Assembly: GCA_001725945.1 (NCBI GenBank)
Contig: LRMT01000111.1
Coordinates: 1-53,304 of the forward strand
Length of the DNA: 53,304 bases
Direction: 5' to 3'
From: Cupriavidus sp. UYMMa02A
Lineage (GTDB): Bacteria; Pseudomonadota; Gammaproteobacteria; Burkholderiales; Burkholderiaceae
Shown: positions 1 to 8,453 of the stretch, in pieces
How positions within the stretch are numbered: position 1 is the first letter of the stretch
How the letters are laid out: every line of letters starts with the position of its first letter
Notes under the pieces: generated by a model
What the model saw: the letters and a program-made list of their open reading frames with translations, nothing else
Told to the model about the DNA's origin: nothing
Databases searched by the model: none
Position numbers and translations under genes: made by a program

Positions 1-251
1 TGCGCTGCGGCGCTCGCGCTCCCTACGCAGTACGCCCCAGACCCGGCGATAGCCGTAGCTGGGCAGATGCGCGACCGCATTGCGAATCTCCTCGACCAAC
101 CCTGCGTCGTCGATTTGCCTGGCGCCGGCCCATCCTGCCAATCTGCAGGACGAGTCAGCTTCTCTGCCACATTCGAGCGCGCTACACCGAGAACTTCGCA
201 GACCCGCTTCACAGGTCGTCCCCCGGCAATGAGGGTGAGCGCGCAATCCAT
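1..251 (-). pseudogene. IS3-family transposase OrfB (DDE integrase), partial and frameshifted
   Basis: The frame opens with [20 protein letters not shown] at 251, the typical start of IS2-group OrfB, and later reads SYGYRRVWGVLRRERERR, a conserved N-terminal block of this transposase. The two blocks are in different frames: after WQDG near 130 the reading must shift by one base. The catalytic DDE core lies outside the window. In an intact IS2-type element OrfB is made as an OrfAB fusion by -1 frameshifting from OrfA, but the shift near 130 is internal to OrfB and is therefore a lesion or a sequence error. Confidence 0.75.
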
Positions 252-598
252 TTTCGCGACTTCATCACCTCCACTGCCTCGCGCAGAATCTCGTTCTCCA
301 TGGTCTTCTTGCCCAGCAGGCGCTGTAGCTCACGGACTTGCTTGAGCGCGTCGCTCAGCTCCGACGCCGGCACGACTTCCTCACCGGCACTGACCGCCGA
401 TAGGCTGCCGTCCTGGTACAGCTTGCGCCAATGAAAGAGCTGATTCGGATTTACGCCATGCTGGCGCGCCACCATCGACACCGTCTTACCCGGCTCGCAG
501 CTCTCGCGCACCATTGCGAGCTTCTCGTCCGGCGACCACCGCCGCCGGCGCTCCGGCCCCGTCAACACTTCCACCAATTCCTGCTTCGTTTTAGTCAT
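209..598 (-). CDS. IS3-family (IS2 group) transposase OrfA
   Basis: A protein of about 129 residues with an N-terminal helix-turn-helix ([16 protein letters not shown], then [20 protein letters not shown]) that binds the IS ends, followed by a leucine-rich coiled coil ([26 protein letters not shown]). This is the usual OrfA of IS2-like elements. The start [11 protein letters not shown] at 598 fits the family better than the ATG two codons upstream. The 3' end overlaps OrfB by about 40 bases, as expected for the frameshift region of IS3 elements. It looks intact. Confidence 0.88.
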   Translation of the reverse strand: MTKTKQELVEVLTGPERRRRWSPDEKLAMVRESCEPGKTVSMVARQHGVNPNQLFHWRKLYQDGSLSAVSAGEEVVPASELSDALKQVRELQRLLGKKTMENEILREAVEVMKSRKWIARSPSLPGDDL

Positions 599-660
599 AA
601 ACACAGTCGTATGCCTACCCGCTATTGTAAGGGGGGGACTGTGCCCGGCGATTCAGGGGG

Positions 661-1879
661 CCGCTCCAGGCAGTTAGCATCTTGTTGAAATCGTGCGTAT
701 AGGCCAAACCAGCCCCTTGAACTGACGTGTCTACCGTCTTCGAAACACCACCTTGGACTACGTTTTTGCGGCTAAAGGCTTTCACATAGTCAATGAGAAT
801 GGTGTCCGAAGCGGTAAGGGGGATCGCAAGCGCCACGTGGGGCAGCGAGGTCACATAAGTACAGGAGGCGTTCGGACTGACTTGCTGGAAGACACCATAT
901 ACCTTCACAAATTTAAAATCGTACTTCGCACCAATGCCCCATTCCTTCTTGCCGTCGTGCAGCGGCGATGAACCGGGAGTTGCGCACGTGACAGTCGCTC
1001 CGGCATTGCTGGTGCAAATACTGTTTGTGTTACTTGCTGCCCTATAAACCAACCCGATAGACAACGGCCCATTGTCGTAATCCAATCCAGCAATAGCAAC
1101 GGTTTGTCTATGGTTCGCGGGTGTCGCATCGTCAGCAGAGATATTAGGCTGCCCGCCGGTGCTATAAGTAAGCTGTAACGTGAAGCCCTTCAAACTTGGC
1201 GAAGTGTATGTGATGGCGTTATTTAGGCGATCCGCTGAATTAATACCAGCGTTCGCCATAACAGCAATTGGATAAGTGGGTCCAAGTTGCCCAGAAAGAG
1301 CATCGTACTTGTAGGCAAACTCGTACGCCGGAGATTGCAAACGACCAATAATTACCTGACCATACCGTCTTTGGAGACCTACGAAAGATTTTCTTGTTTT
1401 ATCGAGGCCGTTTGTATTACTCGTGGTGACAGACTCCAGGCGCAATGGTCCCAGTTCAATCGCGAAAATTCCCCTCAAGCCCCCCAAAAATTCGACAGTT
1501 TGCCCTCTTACGCCAAGTCTTGATGAAGTAAGACCACCAGAGCCAAAGCCACTGAAGTGATTAGAAACTTCTGTGGTAGCACCGGTCTTCAGGTTAGTCT
1601 GGAGGAGTTTCCCGGACATGTTCGCATAGTAGACGTCCGCAACACCATAAAGCGTAACGCTTCCGTACGCACCGGAAATGGTGAGCGGTGAGGCACCTCC
1701 CGCCTGCGGCCCAGCAGCCGTATCACATTGCGCGAGCTTGACCGCGCCGGCGCAACAGGGAAGCCATCTTGCCCAGACGTAGCAGGCGTTTCACTTTGCG
1801 CATGCGTCGCTGATGTTGCCATCAGCGACGCGAGGAAAAATGATGCTGCTCCACAGGCGCGAAGCTTTGTCGAATCCAC
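661..1879 (-). pseudogene. Gram-negative porin, interrupted by IS3-family element and frameshifted
   Basis: An outer-membrane general porin of the betaproteobacterial family, a trimeric beta-barrel that lets small solutes through. The first 28 residues are a clear signal peptide (basic start, hydrophobic core, THAQ cleavage region). The mature part shows porin blocks: TLYGVADVYYANMSG, SSRLGVRG, GVQRRYGQVIIGR-like loop, SADRLNNAITYTSPSLKGF, and AGLAYTHDFNKMLTA. The frame shifts by one base around 1735-1760, between the signal peptide region and the barrel. The 3' end is lost: after KMLTAW the sequence passes into the IS element at about 658, so the final strands and the terminal phenylalanine are missing from this copy. 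Confidence 0.85.
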
Positions 1880-2025
1880 AGTATCTCCTCCAAGAAAGCG
1901 AATAGTTAATATTTTTTCTAAAATTTTAGGGTCATACTCTTGCCGATTTCTTTCGAATCCGAGAAGCGTCGGCCGCTATCCGTTAGCGTTAGGATAGTGA
2001 CCGACGCATGGCTTCTAGCCTGGAC
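1880..2025. other. AT-rich intergenic stretch upstream of the porin gene
   Basis: Short intergenic stretch between the porin start and the 3' end of the next minus-strand gene. It contains an AT-rich block around 1900-1930 (TTAATATTTTTTCTAAAATT) that could hold the porin promoter, and the inverted motif around 1965-2000 (cggccgctatccgttagcgttaggatagtgaccg contains the arms CTATCC and GGATAG) that could be a weak hairpin. Nothing is firm. Confidence 0.3.
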
Positions 2026-2742
2026 CTAACCGACAATCGGGGTGGGGCGAATCTGAATAAGCTCGTAAATCTCCCTGACCTCACTATCGTCAAGCTGGGC
2101 AAAGCGCGCAGCGGGATTCCAGGGCGCCAGACTTTTCACCCAACTGAAAATACGTGTAATATCGAGAACAAATGTGACGCTCATTTCGAAAAGCTCGTTG
2201 ATGCCGGTTGCGGGATCATCGATTGCCTCGAAGTACTCATCACCAAGATCTTGCATATAGGCCAACCCCAGATCTTTCAGAAACTCAAATGCGTCAAAGG
2301 ATTCCTTGAGAATGTATCTGAGCAGGATCTTAGTAAATTGAAACTGTTCGGAATTTTCCTTGACGTACATCGCAAGGGCGTAGATTACGCATTTCGCAGC
2401 CTCCAGGAAGATGTCGAGGTGAACAAGAACGCTAAAGAACTGTCCCCCGCTGCCAGCACCGGTATCAATCAGCCCCCACTTGATTTTGGTAATTTCCCAA
2501 GGCTCGTTTAGCCATTGATCATTGATATGATTTTCGACTTTATCAATGAAGAGCTTCCACTTCGGGCTTCCTGGAGGCAATCCAATGGTATTTGAAAGTG
2601 GTTTGATAGTAATCGGCAGCTTGCTACGGGAACCAAGCTGTGGAGTCGGGTTACGCTGAATGATGCCGAACAGACTCTCGATATCCTTATCGCTAGTCTT
2701 GTTGTACGCGGCTCCAATGTTCCAAGGGAAAATGGTATGCAC
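2026..2742 (-). CDS. Unidentified alpha-helical protein, paralogue of the upstream gene (possible cucumopine-synthase C-terminal-like fold)
   Basis: I do not recognise this 238-residue protein with certainty. Residues about 60-175 form a helical block with WLNEPWEITKIKWGLIDTGA followed by long amphipathic helices; it aligns clearly with the protein encoded at 2787-3218 (WLEEPWEIEKVRWGLIQGRA). The pattern, an acidic W-EPW-I-K+RWGL segment, GAGS and then helices, reminds me of the C-terminal helical bundle of cucumopine/mikimopine synthases; this is recollection, not a search. The two ends carry a repeat: PWNIGAAY...IIQRNPTPQLG near the N-terminus and PWNPAARF...LIQIRPTPIVG at the C-terminus. 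The start is a GTG at 2742 with a weak ribosome-binding site, and the frame is open further upstream to about 2797, so the N-terminal repeat may really be the tail of the upstream paralogue. Confidence 0.6.
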   Translation of the reverse strand: MHTIFPWNIGAAYNKTSDKDIESLFGIIQRNPTPQLGSRSKLPITIKPLSNTIGLPPGSPKWKLFIDKVENHINDQWLNEPWEITKIKWGLIDTGAGSGGQFFSVLVHLDIFLEAAKCVIYALAMYVKENSEQFQFTKILLRYILKESFDAFEFLKDLGLAYMQDLGDEYFEAIDDPATGINELFEMSVTFVLDITRIFSWVKSLAPWNPAARFAQLDDSEVREIYELIQIRPTPIVG

Positions 2743-2786
2743 CCACCGATGATGGCGGAATACGTACTGAGTAATTGCCTTGTTAA

Positions 2787-3218
2787 TTAGTAAAACGTTT
2801 CGCGCGAAATATCAGAACGCTCGAGTAGAGCCAAGTACTGGTCATAGGCATCCGCTAGCCTAACCAGTCCCGCCGAACGGAGGCTGCCTGCCAAATCAAA
2901 GTACTTCTGTGTAATGTACTTGATAGCTTCGGGCAGGGCCGGGTTCCAGCCCTCGTTCGCTACGTAATAGGAAAGGCGATAGAGAATGTCTGGGCCAAAG
3001 TTCAGAAGCGTGGATTCTAGGTTGACAATGGTTGAGAGTTTCTGCTTGTGACTACCGGCTCGACCCTGGATCAGGCCCCAGCGAACCTTTTCGATTTCCC
3101 AAGGTTCTTCAAGCCAAATCTCAGTAAGCTCGCTCTCAATATTTTCTGCGAATTGCTGGTACGGACCGACGATCTTAACGTTGATCGAGGCGTCCTGATT
3201 TATTTGTGAAACGCTCAT
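2787..3218 (-). CDS. Unidentified alpha-helical protein, paralogue of the downstream gene, tail probably frameshifted
   Basis: A 143-residue protein without signal peptide or membrane segments. Residues 30-115 match the helical block of the next gene (LTEIWLEEPWEIEKVRWGLI, GRAGSHKQKLSTIVNLES, ALLxYVANEG-type helices, LADAYDQYLALLE). An AAAGGTG ribosome-binding site precedes the ATG at 3218. The natural tail seems lost: shifting one frame at about 2797-2805 gives NVLLINKAITQYVFRHHRWV and then PWNIGAAY...PTPQLG, which aligns without gaps with the tail of the paralogue (ELFEMSVTFVLDITRIFSWV, PWNPAARF...PTPIVG). Thus the ancestral copy was about 190-200 residues. Function unknown; see the downstream gene for the tentative cucumopine-synthase comparison. 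Confidence 0.6.
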   Translation of the reverse strand: MSVSQINQDASINVKIVGPYQQFAENIESELTEIWLEEPWEIEKVRWGLIQGRAGSHKQKLSTIVNLESTLLNFGPDILYRLSYYVANEGWNPALPEAIKYITQKYFDLAGSLRSAGLVRLADAYDQYLALLERSDISRETFY

Positions 3219-3251
3219 GTTGCACCTTTTAAGAATTTCAGTAATCGCTCT

Positions 3252-3671
3252 TCAGGCGGCAGTAATCTTCATCCTGAGCAGCGTCGGTTTAAACGACGAT
3301 GCACTCGTTTCCCAAAGATATTTGCCGAGTTGCTCCAACTTATCCACGGGTGCGGAACCGAACTTTGCAACCTTCCTGGAGTTATCAATTTCTCCACAGA
3401 TAAAACCAATCTGGTTGTAGGCATCATTCAAGAATACGGAACCAGCCACAGGCGGCTGATACCGTGATTCGTCAGCGACGCCGAAGTACGCTTTGACCGG
3501 CACATAGAAAACATGCCCGCGCAAATAGTCATGCTCAAGATAACAATCAATGGACTCCTCGTGCACGATGTCTAAAATTTTTCGCACGAGGCTCGGGTCG
3601 ATATCACTGCGAAGATTAATTTGAAAATCGAATTCCGGATGATTCTCGATTGAGCAATTAAGAATTGTCAT
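3252..3671 (-). CDS. Unidentified small protein, paralogue of the next upstream gene (possible cyclophilin-like fold)
   Basis: About 139 residues if started at the ATG at 3671, which has a GAGAGG ribosome-binding site; a longer frame reaches 3716. It is a clear paralogue of the gene at 3769-4194: shared PEF/YxF near residue 12, DPxLV near 25, CYLxH near 43, GxxFxxP near 52, GSVFLND / GCVYINL, IGFICG / LIFSYG, KVAKFG / KVAKVG and a C-terminal LxxLGxxxW helix. The beta-rich middle with a G-V-x-F-x-P and K-V-x-x-x-G pattern resembles small cyclophilin-like proteins (DUF3830, and the N-terminal half of cucumopine synthases), but I cannot confirm this. It lies 33 bases from the downstream helical gene, so the four genes form one operon. 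Confidence 0.6.
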   Translation of the reverse strand: MTILNCSIENHPEFDFQINLRSDIDPSLVRKILDIVHEESIDCYLEHDYLRGHVFYVPVKAYFGVADESRYQPPVAGSVFLNDAYNQIGFICGEIDNSRKVAKFGSAPVDKLEQLGKYLWETSASSFKPTLLRMKITAA

Positions 3672-3768
3672 ATACCTCTCATCCCTTTCTTTTTTGGCAA
3701 ACATTTTTCGACGCAATTAACTTATGGGGCGATTTACTATTACTAGTTGTTAATTAATTGGCACCAAA

Positions 3769-4194
3769 TTAGCCTTTTGGTGTGACCGTCATCAGGATTC
3801 GCTTCGGGGCCATGCTGTCCACTGTGTCTCGCCAAACAGCAGCTCCGAGACTTTTTACTTTCTCTAGATCGCCTTCGGCAACCTCACCGACCTTCGCCAC
3901 TTTCGCGCTTTCCGTGACGATGCCATAGGAGAAAATCAAGGATGCACCAACCAGATTGATGTACACACACCCAGGGTATCGAACATTTTTCGTTGGTTTC
4001 GTAAAATATTGCCTAATTGGCATCCAGAAGTTCTCGCCTGACACCACCACGTGCCCTAGATAGCACGACAGTCCGTGACTGGCTTGGACCTCAAGCAGAT
4101 CCTTCACCAGTTCGGGATTGAGATCATGATCCAGCTTGAAGCTGAAGTTATATTCCGGATACTTGTCGTTGGTACAAAGCATTTCAGTTACCAT
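3769..4194 (-). CDS. Unidentified small protein, first of four genes in the paralogue-pair operon (possible cyclophilin-like fold)
   Basis: About 141 residues. The start is one of two adjacent ATGs (4197 or 4194) just after AAAGGAG; 4194 gives the better spacing. It shares the motif series described for the gene at 3252-3671 and no other recognisable feature: soluble, no signal peptide. It is the first gene of the operon 4194-2026, which contains two of these proteins followed by two helical-bundle proteins. Upstream, on the same strand, lies the remnant of a tryptophan 2,3-dioxygenase gene, so the operon may once have begun with that gene. No catalytic role can be assigned from sequence alone. 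Confidence 0.6.
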   Translation of the reverse strand: MVTEMLCTNDKYPEYNFSFKLDHDLNPELVKDLLEVQASHGLSCYLGHVVVSGENFWMPIRQYFTKPTKNVRYPGCVYINLVGASLIFSYGIVTESAKVAKVGEVAEGDLEKVKSLGAAVWRDTVDSMAPKRILMTVTPKG

Positions 4195-4337
4195 CATTGC
4201 TCCTTTTGTTTGCGAAACAAGGTTGTGCAAAAGGCGGATGCCGCTTGCGGGCTATGTTTTTGACGTAGAGAGTGCAGGCGGCGGCGCCTTACCGATCTCG
4301 GTGATATGTGAATTTCAGAGATATGAACTTTATGGCG

Positions 4338-4697
4338 TTACATTTTTGTTCGTAGTTGCCAGATCTATGGAAACAAAACGACATCAAGCATTTTCTTCAG
4401 ATAGTTCACACCGCTTGTGCCGCCCGTACCTCGCTTGAATCCAATCACACGCTCCACAGTCGTGACGTGCCGAAATCGCCAGAGGCGAAATGCGTCCTCA
4501 AGATCCGTAAGCTCCTCGCCTAGCTGATATAGATCCCAGTATTTTTGGGACATTTATATACATTTAGCCACGCTTGCTCCACGCCTTCGTCAACGGTGTA
4601 CGGCTGTGTCCAGTCGCGCTGCAAATGTGTTGAAGGAACGCTTAGCCCCCGACGAGCCATTATTTGCAAAGCCTCGTCGTACAAAGAGGGGGCCGAC
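4338..4697 (-). pseudogene. kynA: Tryptophan 2,3-dioxygenase, 3' remnant fused to IS5
   Basis: The C-terminal third of a haem tryptophan 2,3-dioxygenase, which opens the indole ring to N-formylkynurenine. Visible family blocks are [62 protein letters not shown] and [19 protein letters not shown]. Three lesions are present. The 5' two thirds is replaced by a truncated IS5-family transposase gene whose frame runs directly into SAPSLYDE. One base is missing in an A run near 4550 (CPK to YWDLYQ). A TAG at 4365-4367 stands where family members have a glutamate (FP-stop-IWQLRTKM), eight codons before the natural stop at 4338. Its position next to the paralogue-pair operon suggests a former functional link. 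Confidence 0.85.
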
Positions 4698-5652
4698 AAC
4701 TGCTTCCTGGCAAGCACCAGATTCGCCAGACCAAACAAACTGAACAACTGCGTCGTGTTCTTGACCAGGCCCTTGTAGCGAACCTTGCGATGCCCGAACA
4801 GATTCTTTATGACATGGAACGGATGTTCGACCCGCGCTCGAATCTGGGCCTTCGTCCGCTTGACCGCGGTCAACAGGTCCTTGAGAGCGCCATCACGCAT
4901 CGCCTTGATCTTGCCGCGCTTGATGGCCACCTGCCATTTCACGGACTTGCCTTGCATCTCGTGGCGCTTCTCTACACCTGTGTACCCCGCGTCAGCAAAC
5001 GCATGATCCTCGTGGCCATGCAAAGCAAGGCATGTGCCTGCGACACGTCCGACTCGTTGGCGGCTGTGCCAACCACGCTGTGCACCAGCCCCGAAGCCGC
5101 GTCCACGCCGACATGCGCTTTCATGCCAAAGTGCCACTCATTGCCTTTCTTGGTCTGGTGCATCTCCGGATCGCGGGTCTTGTCCTTGTTCTTGGTCGAC
5201 GGTGGCGCTTCGATGATGGTGGCATCCACAATCGTGCCTTCTTTCATCATCAGCCCACGCTCGCACAGCATGGTGCCGATCTCGTCGAACAGCTTTCGCG
5301 TCAGCTCATGCTCGACGAGCAAGCGGCGAAACTTCAGCAGCGTGGTCGCATCCGGCACTGCTTCGACCGCCAAGTCGATCCCGGCAACGCGCGCATTGCC
5401 ATGCTGTCATACAGCGCGTCTTCCAGCGCTTCGTCCGACAGCCCGTACCACTGCTGAAGGAAATAGATGCAGCATCCGCTCAAGTCTGATCGGGGGCCGC
5501 CCGCGTTTGCCCTTGGGGTAATACGGCTCGACCGCCGCTATCAGCCGCGACCACGGCACAACCTTTTCCATCTCCGTCAGGAAGCGCTGACGGCGCGTTA
5601 CTCGCTTCTTCCCGTGGCTCTCCGCTTCCGCAAAGCTAATCTGTCGCTTCAT
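4698..5652 (-). pseudogene. IS5-family transposase, frameshifted and 3'-truncated
   Basis: Starts with MKRQISFAEAESHGKKRVTR at 5652 and continues with the family blocks [90 protein letters not shown] and HPFHVIKNLFGHRKVRYKGL. These contain the DDE residues of the transposase (D in DATII, D in GVDA or GYTG region, E in the HPF/VIKN region). The blocks fall in at least three different frames, with shifts near 5465, 5395 and 5035. It cannot make an active enzyme as read. The last residues are replaced by tryptophan dioxygenase sequence. Confidence 0.85.
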
Positions 5653-5738
5653 CACTGGACCTGAATCATGGACACGCCTATGACAACGCACTTCCTCAAT
5701 GCCGCGATGACCTGCGCACTGATTTAATCAGTGATTCC
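4698..5738 (-). mobile_element. IS5-family insertion sequence, truncated at its transposase 3' end
   Basis: The right end is intact: an inverted terminal sequence GGAATCACTGAT (read inward on the minus strand) ends at 5738 and is flanked by CTAG at 5739-5742, the target type of IS5 elements. The left end is missing and the element is joined to tryptophan dioxygenase sequence at about 4690-4700, so a deletion has removed the IS end together with the 5' part of that gene. A second, complete copy of a closely related element lies at 41308-42510. Confidence 0.85.
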
Positions 5739-5742
5739 CTAG

Positions 5743-6119
5743 CGCACCGACCGCTGCGTTCTTGATGTTGGACATGATGGGATCCTTAAAAGTTGAAGGT
5801 CAAATGTCGAACCACACCCAAGATTTGCACGATGCCGCCGAGGCAAACCTAAAGAAAGACCGCCATTCCAGTTGCCTGCCGACGTTACGAAGAATGGTGG
5901 AGGCAAATCTACGCGGCGTGGTAGGTATGTGGCAAGGCAACCAGAGTGTCCACTTGCCTGCGGTTGATCAGGATCAAAATCTGGCGCTAACTGGTGAGCG
6001 GTCGATTGAAGACATCTCTTGCGCGCTGGTCCGATTTCCAGCGACACAGCCCCCCGCAGGCGTCCCACTGTTGGCGCCGCCAGCACCGGGAGCAAGGCGC
6101 TACTGCCTTACGGCCGGCC
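5743..6119. other. No confident gene; start of a gene interrupted by IS5
   Basis: On the minus strand an AAGGA site precedes an ATG at 5775 that reads MSNIKNAAVGA and then meets the CTAG target of the IS5 copy. This may be the N-terminus of the tryptophan dioxygenase gene whose 3' part lies beyond the IS, but the piece is too short to prove it. The rest, about 5780-6119, has no frame that I can identify; a minus-strand frame ends in GVVRHLTFNF-stop with an aromatic C-terminus, reminiscent of an outer-membrane barrel end, without further support. Confidence 0.3.
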
Positions 6120-7240
6120 CAAGCCATCGAGACGCTCTTCCAGGACAAGCTGACGGAGCACTATAGCCAGCTCGCCTACCACTACAGCCGCAGCGGTAAT
6201 GTGCTGAAGGCCGTCGAGTACCTCCACCTAGCCGGAAAGCAGGCCCTGCAGCGTTCGGCCCAGTTTGACGCGATCGAGCACCTTAACGCGGCCCGAAATC
6301 TGCTTATGACGCTGCCAGAGACACCGGCACGCCGTCGCGAGGAACTCGCACTGCTGCTGACCCTCGGACCTGCCTGGATGGCCGCGCGAGCCATGCGGCA
6401 CCGGAGGTAGAAGCGACCTACTTGCGGGCTGCTGCCCTAAGTGAAGAGGGCGGAGAGATGCTGCAGTTTTTCTCCGCACAGCTTGGCCTATGGTCCTTTT
6501 ACCTGCTGCGCTCTCAACTTAAAACGGCGCAGGCACTGCGAGAGCGTCTGCTCAGCCTCGCCGATGAAGTTATGCACTCAATCCTGCGGTTCAGATTCGG
6601 AGCAGCCTAAGCTGGATCCTCTGGTCCGGACCAATCCCTCGTCCGAAGTGAAGAAGCGCTGGCGTTAGCCAGGCAGGCCACAGATCTATTTGGCCTTTCG
6701 CTCAGCCTCTTGTACGCGGCCGAGTTGCATCAGCGCCGGGGGGCAATTGAACCGGCGCTCGAGTACGCAAACGCCGCGCTCACGAAGGTGCCGGAACGTC
6801 CCTGGGATTGCCATCCTTCATGGGACTGCTCGCCCATGCCTATGGGAGAGCCGGGCAGGTCGATGCGGCGCTACGCGTGCTGCGCGACGCATTGCTGCTC
6901 GTAGCTAGTACCGGCGAGACCTTCGATGAAGCGACGCTCGTTCGCATCCAGGCAGAGCTAATGCTACAGTCGGCAATTGAAAAGGGCTCCTTGTCCACTA
7001 TGATCAACGAAATCGAAATCTCTTTCCATAGGGCGATCAGCCTCGCTCGCCATCAGGGGGCGAAGTCAATCGAATTGCAGGCAGCGCTGAGCTTGGCCCG
7101 GCACTGCCTGCGCCAAGGCAAGCACCGAGCGGCAAGAGCTAGTCGGCGTCCATGCGTTCTTCACCGAGGGATTGGACACGCTCGATTTGAGTCAGGCACA
7201 GGAACTGCTGAAGGCTACTGCTCAAGCCGCAAGCTGATGA
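6120..7240 (+). pseudogene. Adenylate/guanylate cyclase-type ATPase-TPR regulator, C-terminal remnant
   Basis: Several frames, read in order, give the C-terminal TPR-like region of the large regulators that combine a class III cyclase domain, an AAA ATPase and helical repeats. Blocks are LTEHYSQLAYHYSRSGNVLK, AVEYLHLAGKQALQRSAQFD, AIEHLNAARNLLMTLPETPA (6150-6350), then LQFFSAQLGLWSFYLLRSQL, ALRERLLSLADE (6460-6570), LLAHAYGRAGQVDAALRVLR (6820-6890) and FHRAISLARHQGAKSIELQA (7025-7090), ending near LDLSQAQELLKATAQAAS. At least four frameshifts separate them, and the cyclase and ATPase domains are absent. It is clearly dead DNA. Confidence 0.75.
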
Positions 7241-8453
7241 GCCTGGCATGGGCGGCGCCCTGGAGAAATATGCGTCACCTCGTGGATCAACAGCGCCACC
7301 CGACTCGTCGTCGCCCGGGCGCACTGTGTCCAGGCGAACTTTGTCTTACAGGCCCGACAATGCGACGCACGATAAAGCGAGCGCGCCACCAACCGCCGTG
7401 GCGTTGGTCATTCTCAGTGCTTCGGCGGCAGCGTTGGGCTCTCCGTCGGGGCGCTGGAGATTGATGCGCGCTAGTTGCGCAGCGCTGCAGGCAACGAGCG
7501 ACGCCGCGCGAACGATGCTACTGCGAGCGGTCGTCGTCGCTCAGCGCCAACTCGACCCTGGATCTGCCCATTTTCATTGTGGGATTTCAGTTCCCATGTT
7601 GTTCCCGTTTCGGCGCGCAAGACTAAGACCGGCTATTTGTGGGACAAAATACTAGCGCGTGTGGAATCGCAAGGCGGAAATACCCGCCATGAGCCGTCTG
7701 CATGGCGAAAGAAGAAGAGCGAAAGATCACCCGCTCGCCCGACAAGGGTTACCTGAACGCACCCCTTGTTGCCCCGGGTAGCGTACGCGGAGAGTCTGTC
7801 GTGGGCTTGCGGCACTCACCCCGAGCCATTTCCGGACCACGGCGCTCAGAGACATTCTGCTGCTCATCTCATACCGCCTTTCGAGGAGTGCCTCCTCTCA
7901 GCCTCTTGTCGGCCATTCCGTGCCCTGCGCTCTTGCTTCCGCCAGGGCTCCATCTCGTAAAGAGCTTCTCGAACGCCAGGGAACCGTTCAAGCAGTCGCG
8001 CCAGCTTTCACGAGCCTCGATGAGTTGCCTATCGAGATACCAACTGCGTGCAAGCCCAAAGAGGGCGGCCGCCCCAAGAAGGACCCACTCAAGTTTGCTT
8101 TCAAACACAATCACCGCTCCTCGTAAGCTTTCGGACCGGACGATGCACGTCTTTGCCCCGATTAGTGGGACGTGGAACGGGACTCTAGACCACTTCAACG
8201 TACTGGATGTTGCCCGCGTCTCCAACCCATTCACGGTCCACAATGCCGGATCAATGTATCAATGGGCGTGCAGTCGCTCGCGACATTGCCGACCACCGGC
8301 TTCCCGTTCCGCGCGAACCTGACGAGTCGTAGGCTCACCTGTTGATCGTCTTTGCTTGCGGCCCAGAGGGATGGCATTGCTTAGGCATGGCGTCACAACG
8401 TATTTACTTTGCTATTGCGACTGCCCAAGACGCCAAGGGCAACTCCGGCATCG
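7241..8453. other. Decayed intergenic stretch without a confident gene
   Basis: About 1.2 kb with only short, uncharacteristic frames. Around 7590-7660 the plus strand reads VVPVSARKTKTGYLWDK, similar to the KTKTGxLW block of IS66 transposases (compare the intact TnpC at 33680-33720), so a decayed IS66 piece may be present. Nothing else is recognisable on either strand. Confidence 0.3.

Larger units (their letters stand above)
1..658 (-). mobile_element. IS3-family (IS2 group) insertion sequence, partial
   Basis: Two consecutive reading frames on the minus strand match the OrfA/OrfB layout of IS2-group elements of the IS3 family. The element runs off the left edge of the window. Its other end lies near 655-660, where the porin frame stops making sense and the IS-like terminal sequence begins (TGAATCGCC reading inward on the minus strand). 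The exact terminal base cannot be fixed without the second end. Confidence 0.8.

Noticed and set aside
615..688. Tail of the porin frame beyond the IS junction
   Set aside because: The residues after KMLTAW come from the IS terminal sequence and do not resemble a porin.
5994..6130. Extension of the cyclase/TPR remnant further upstream
   Set aside because: The residues before ETLFQDKLTEHYSQ have no similarity to the ATPase domain that should precede the repeats.
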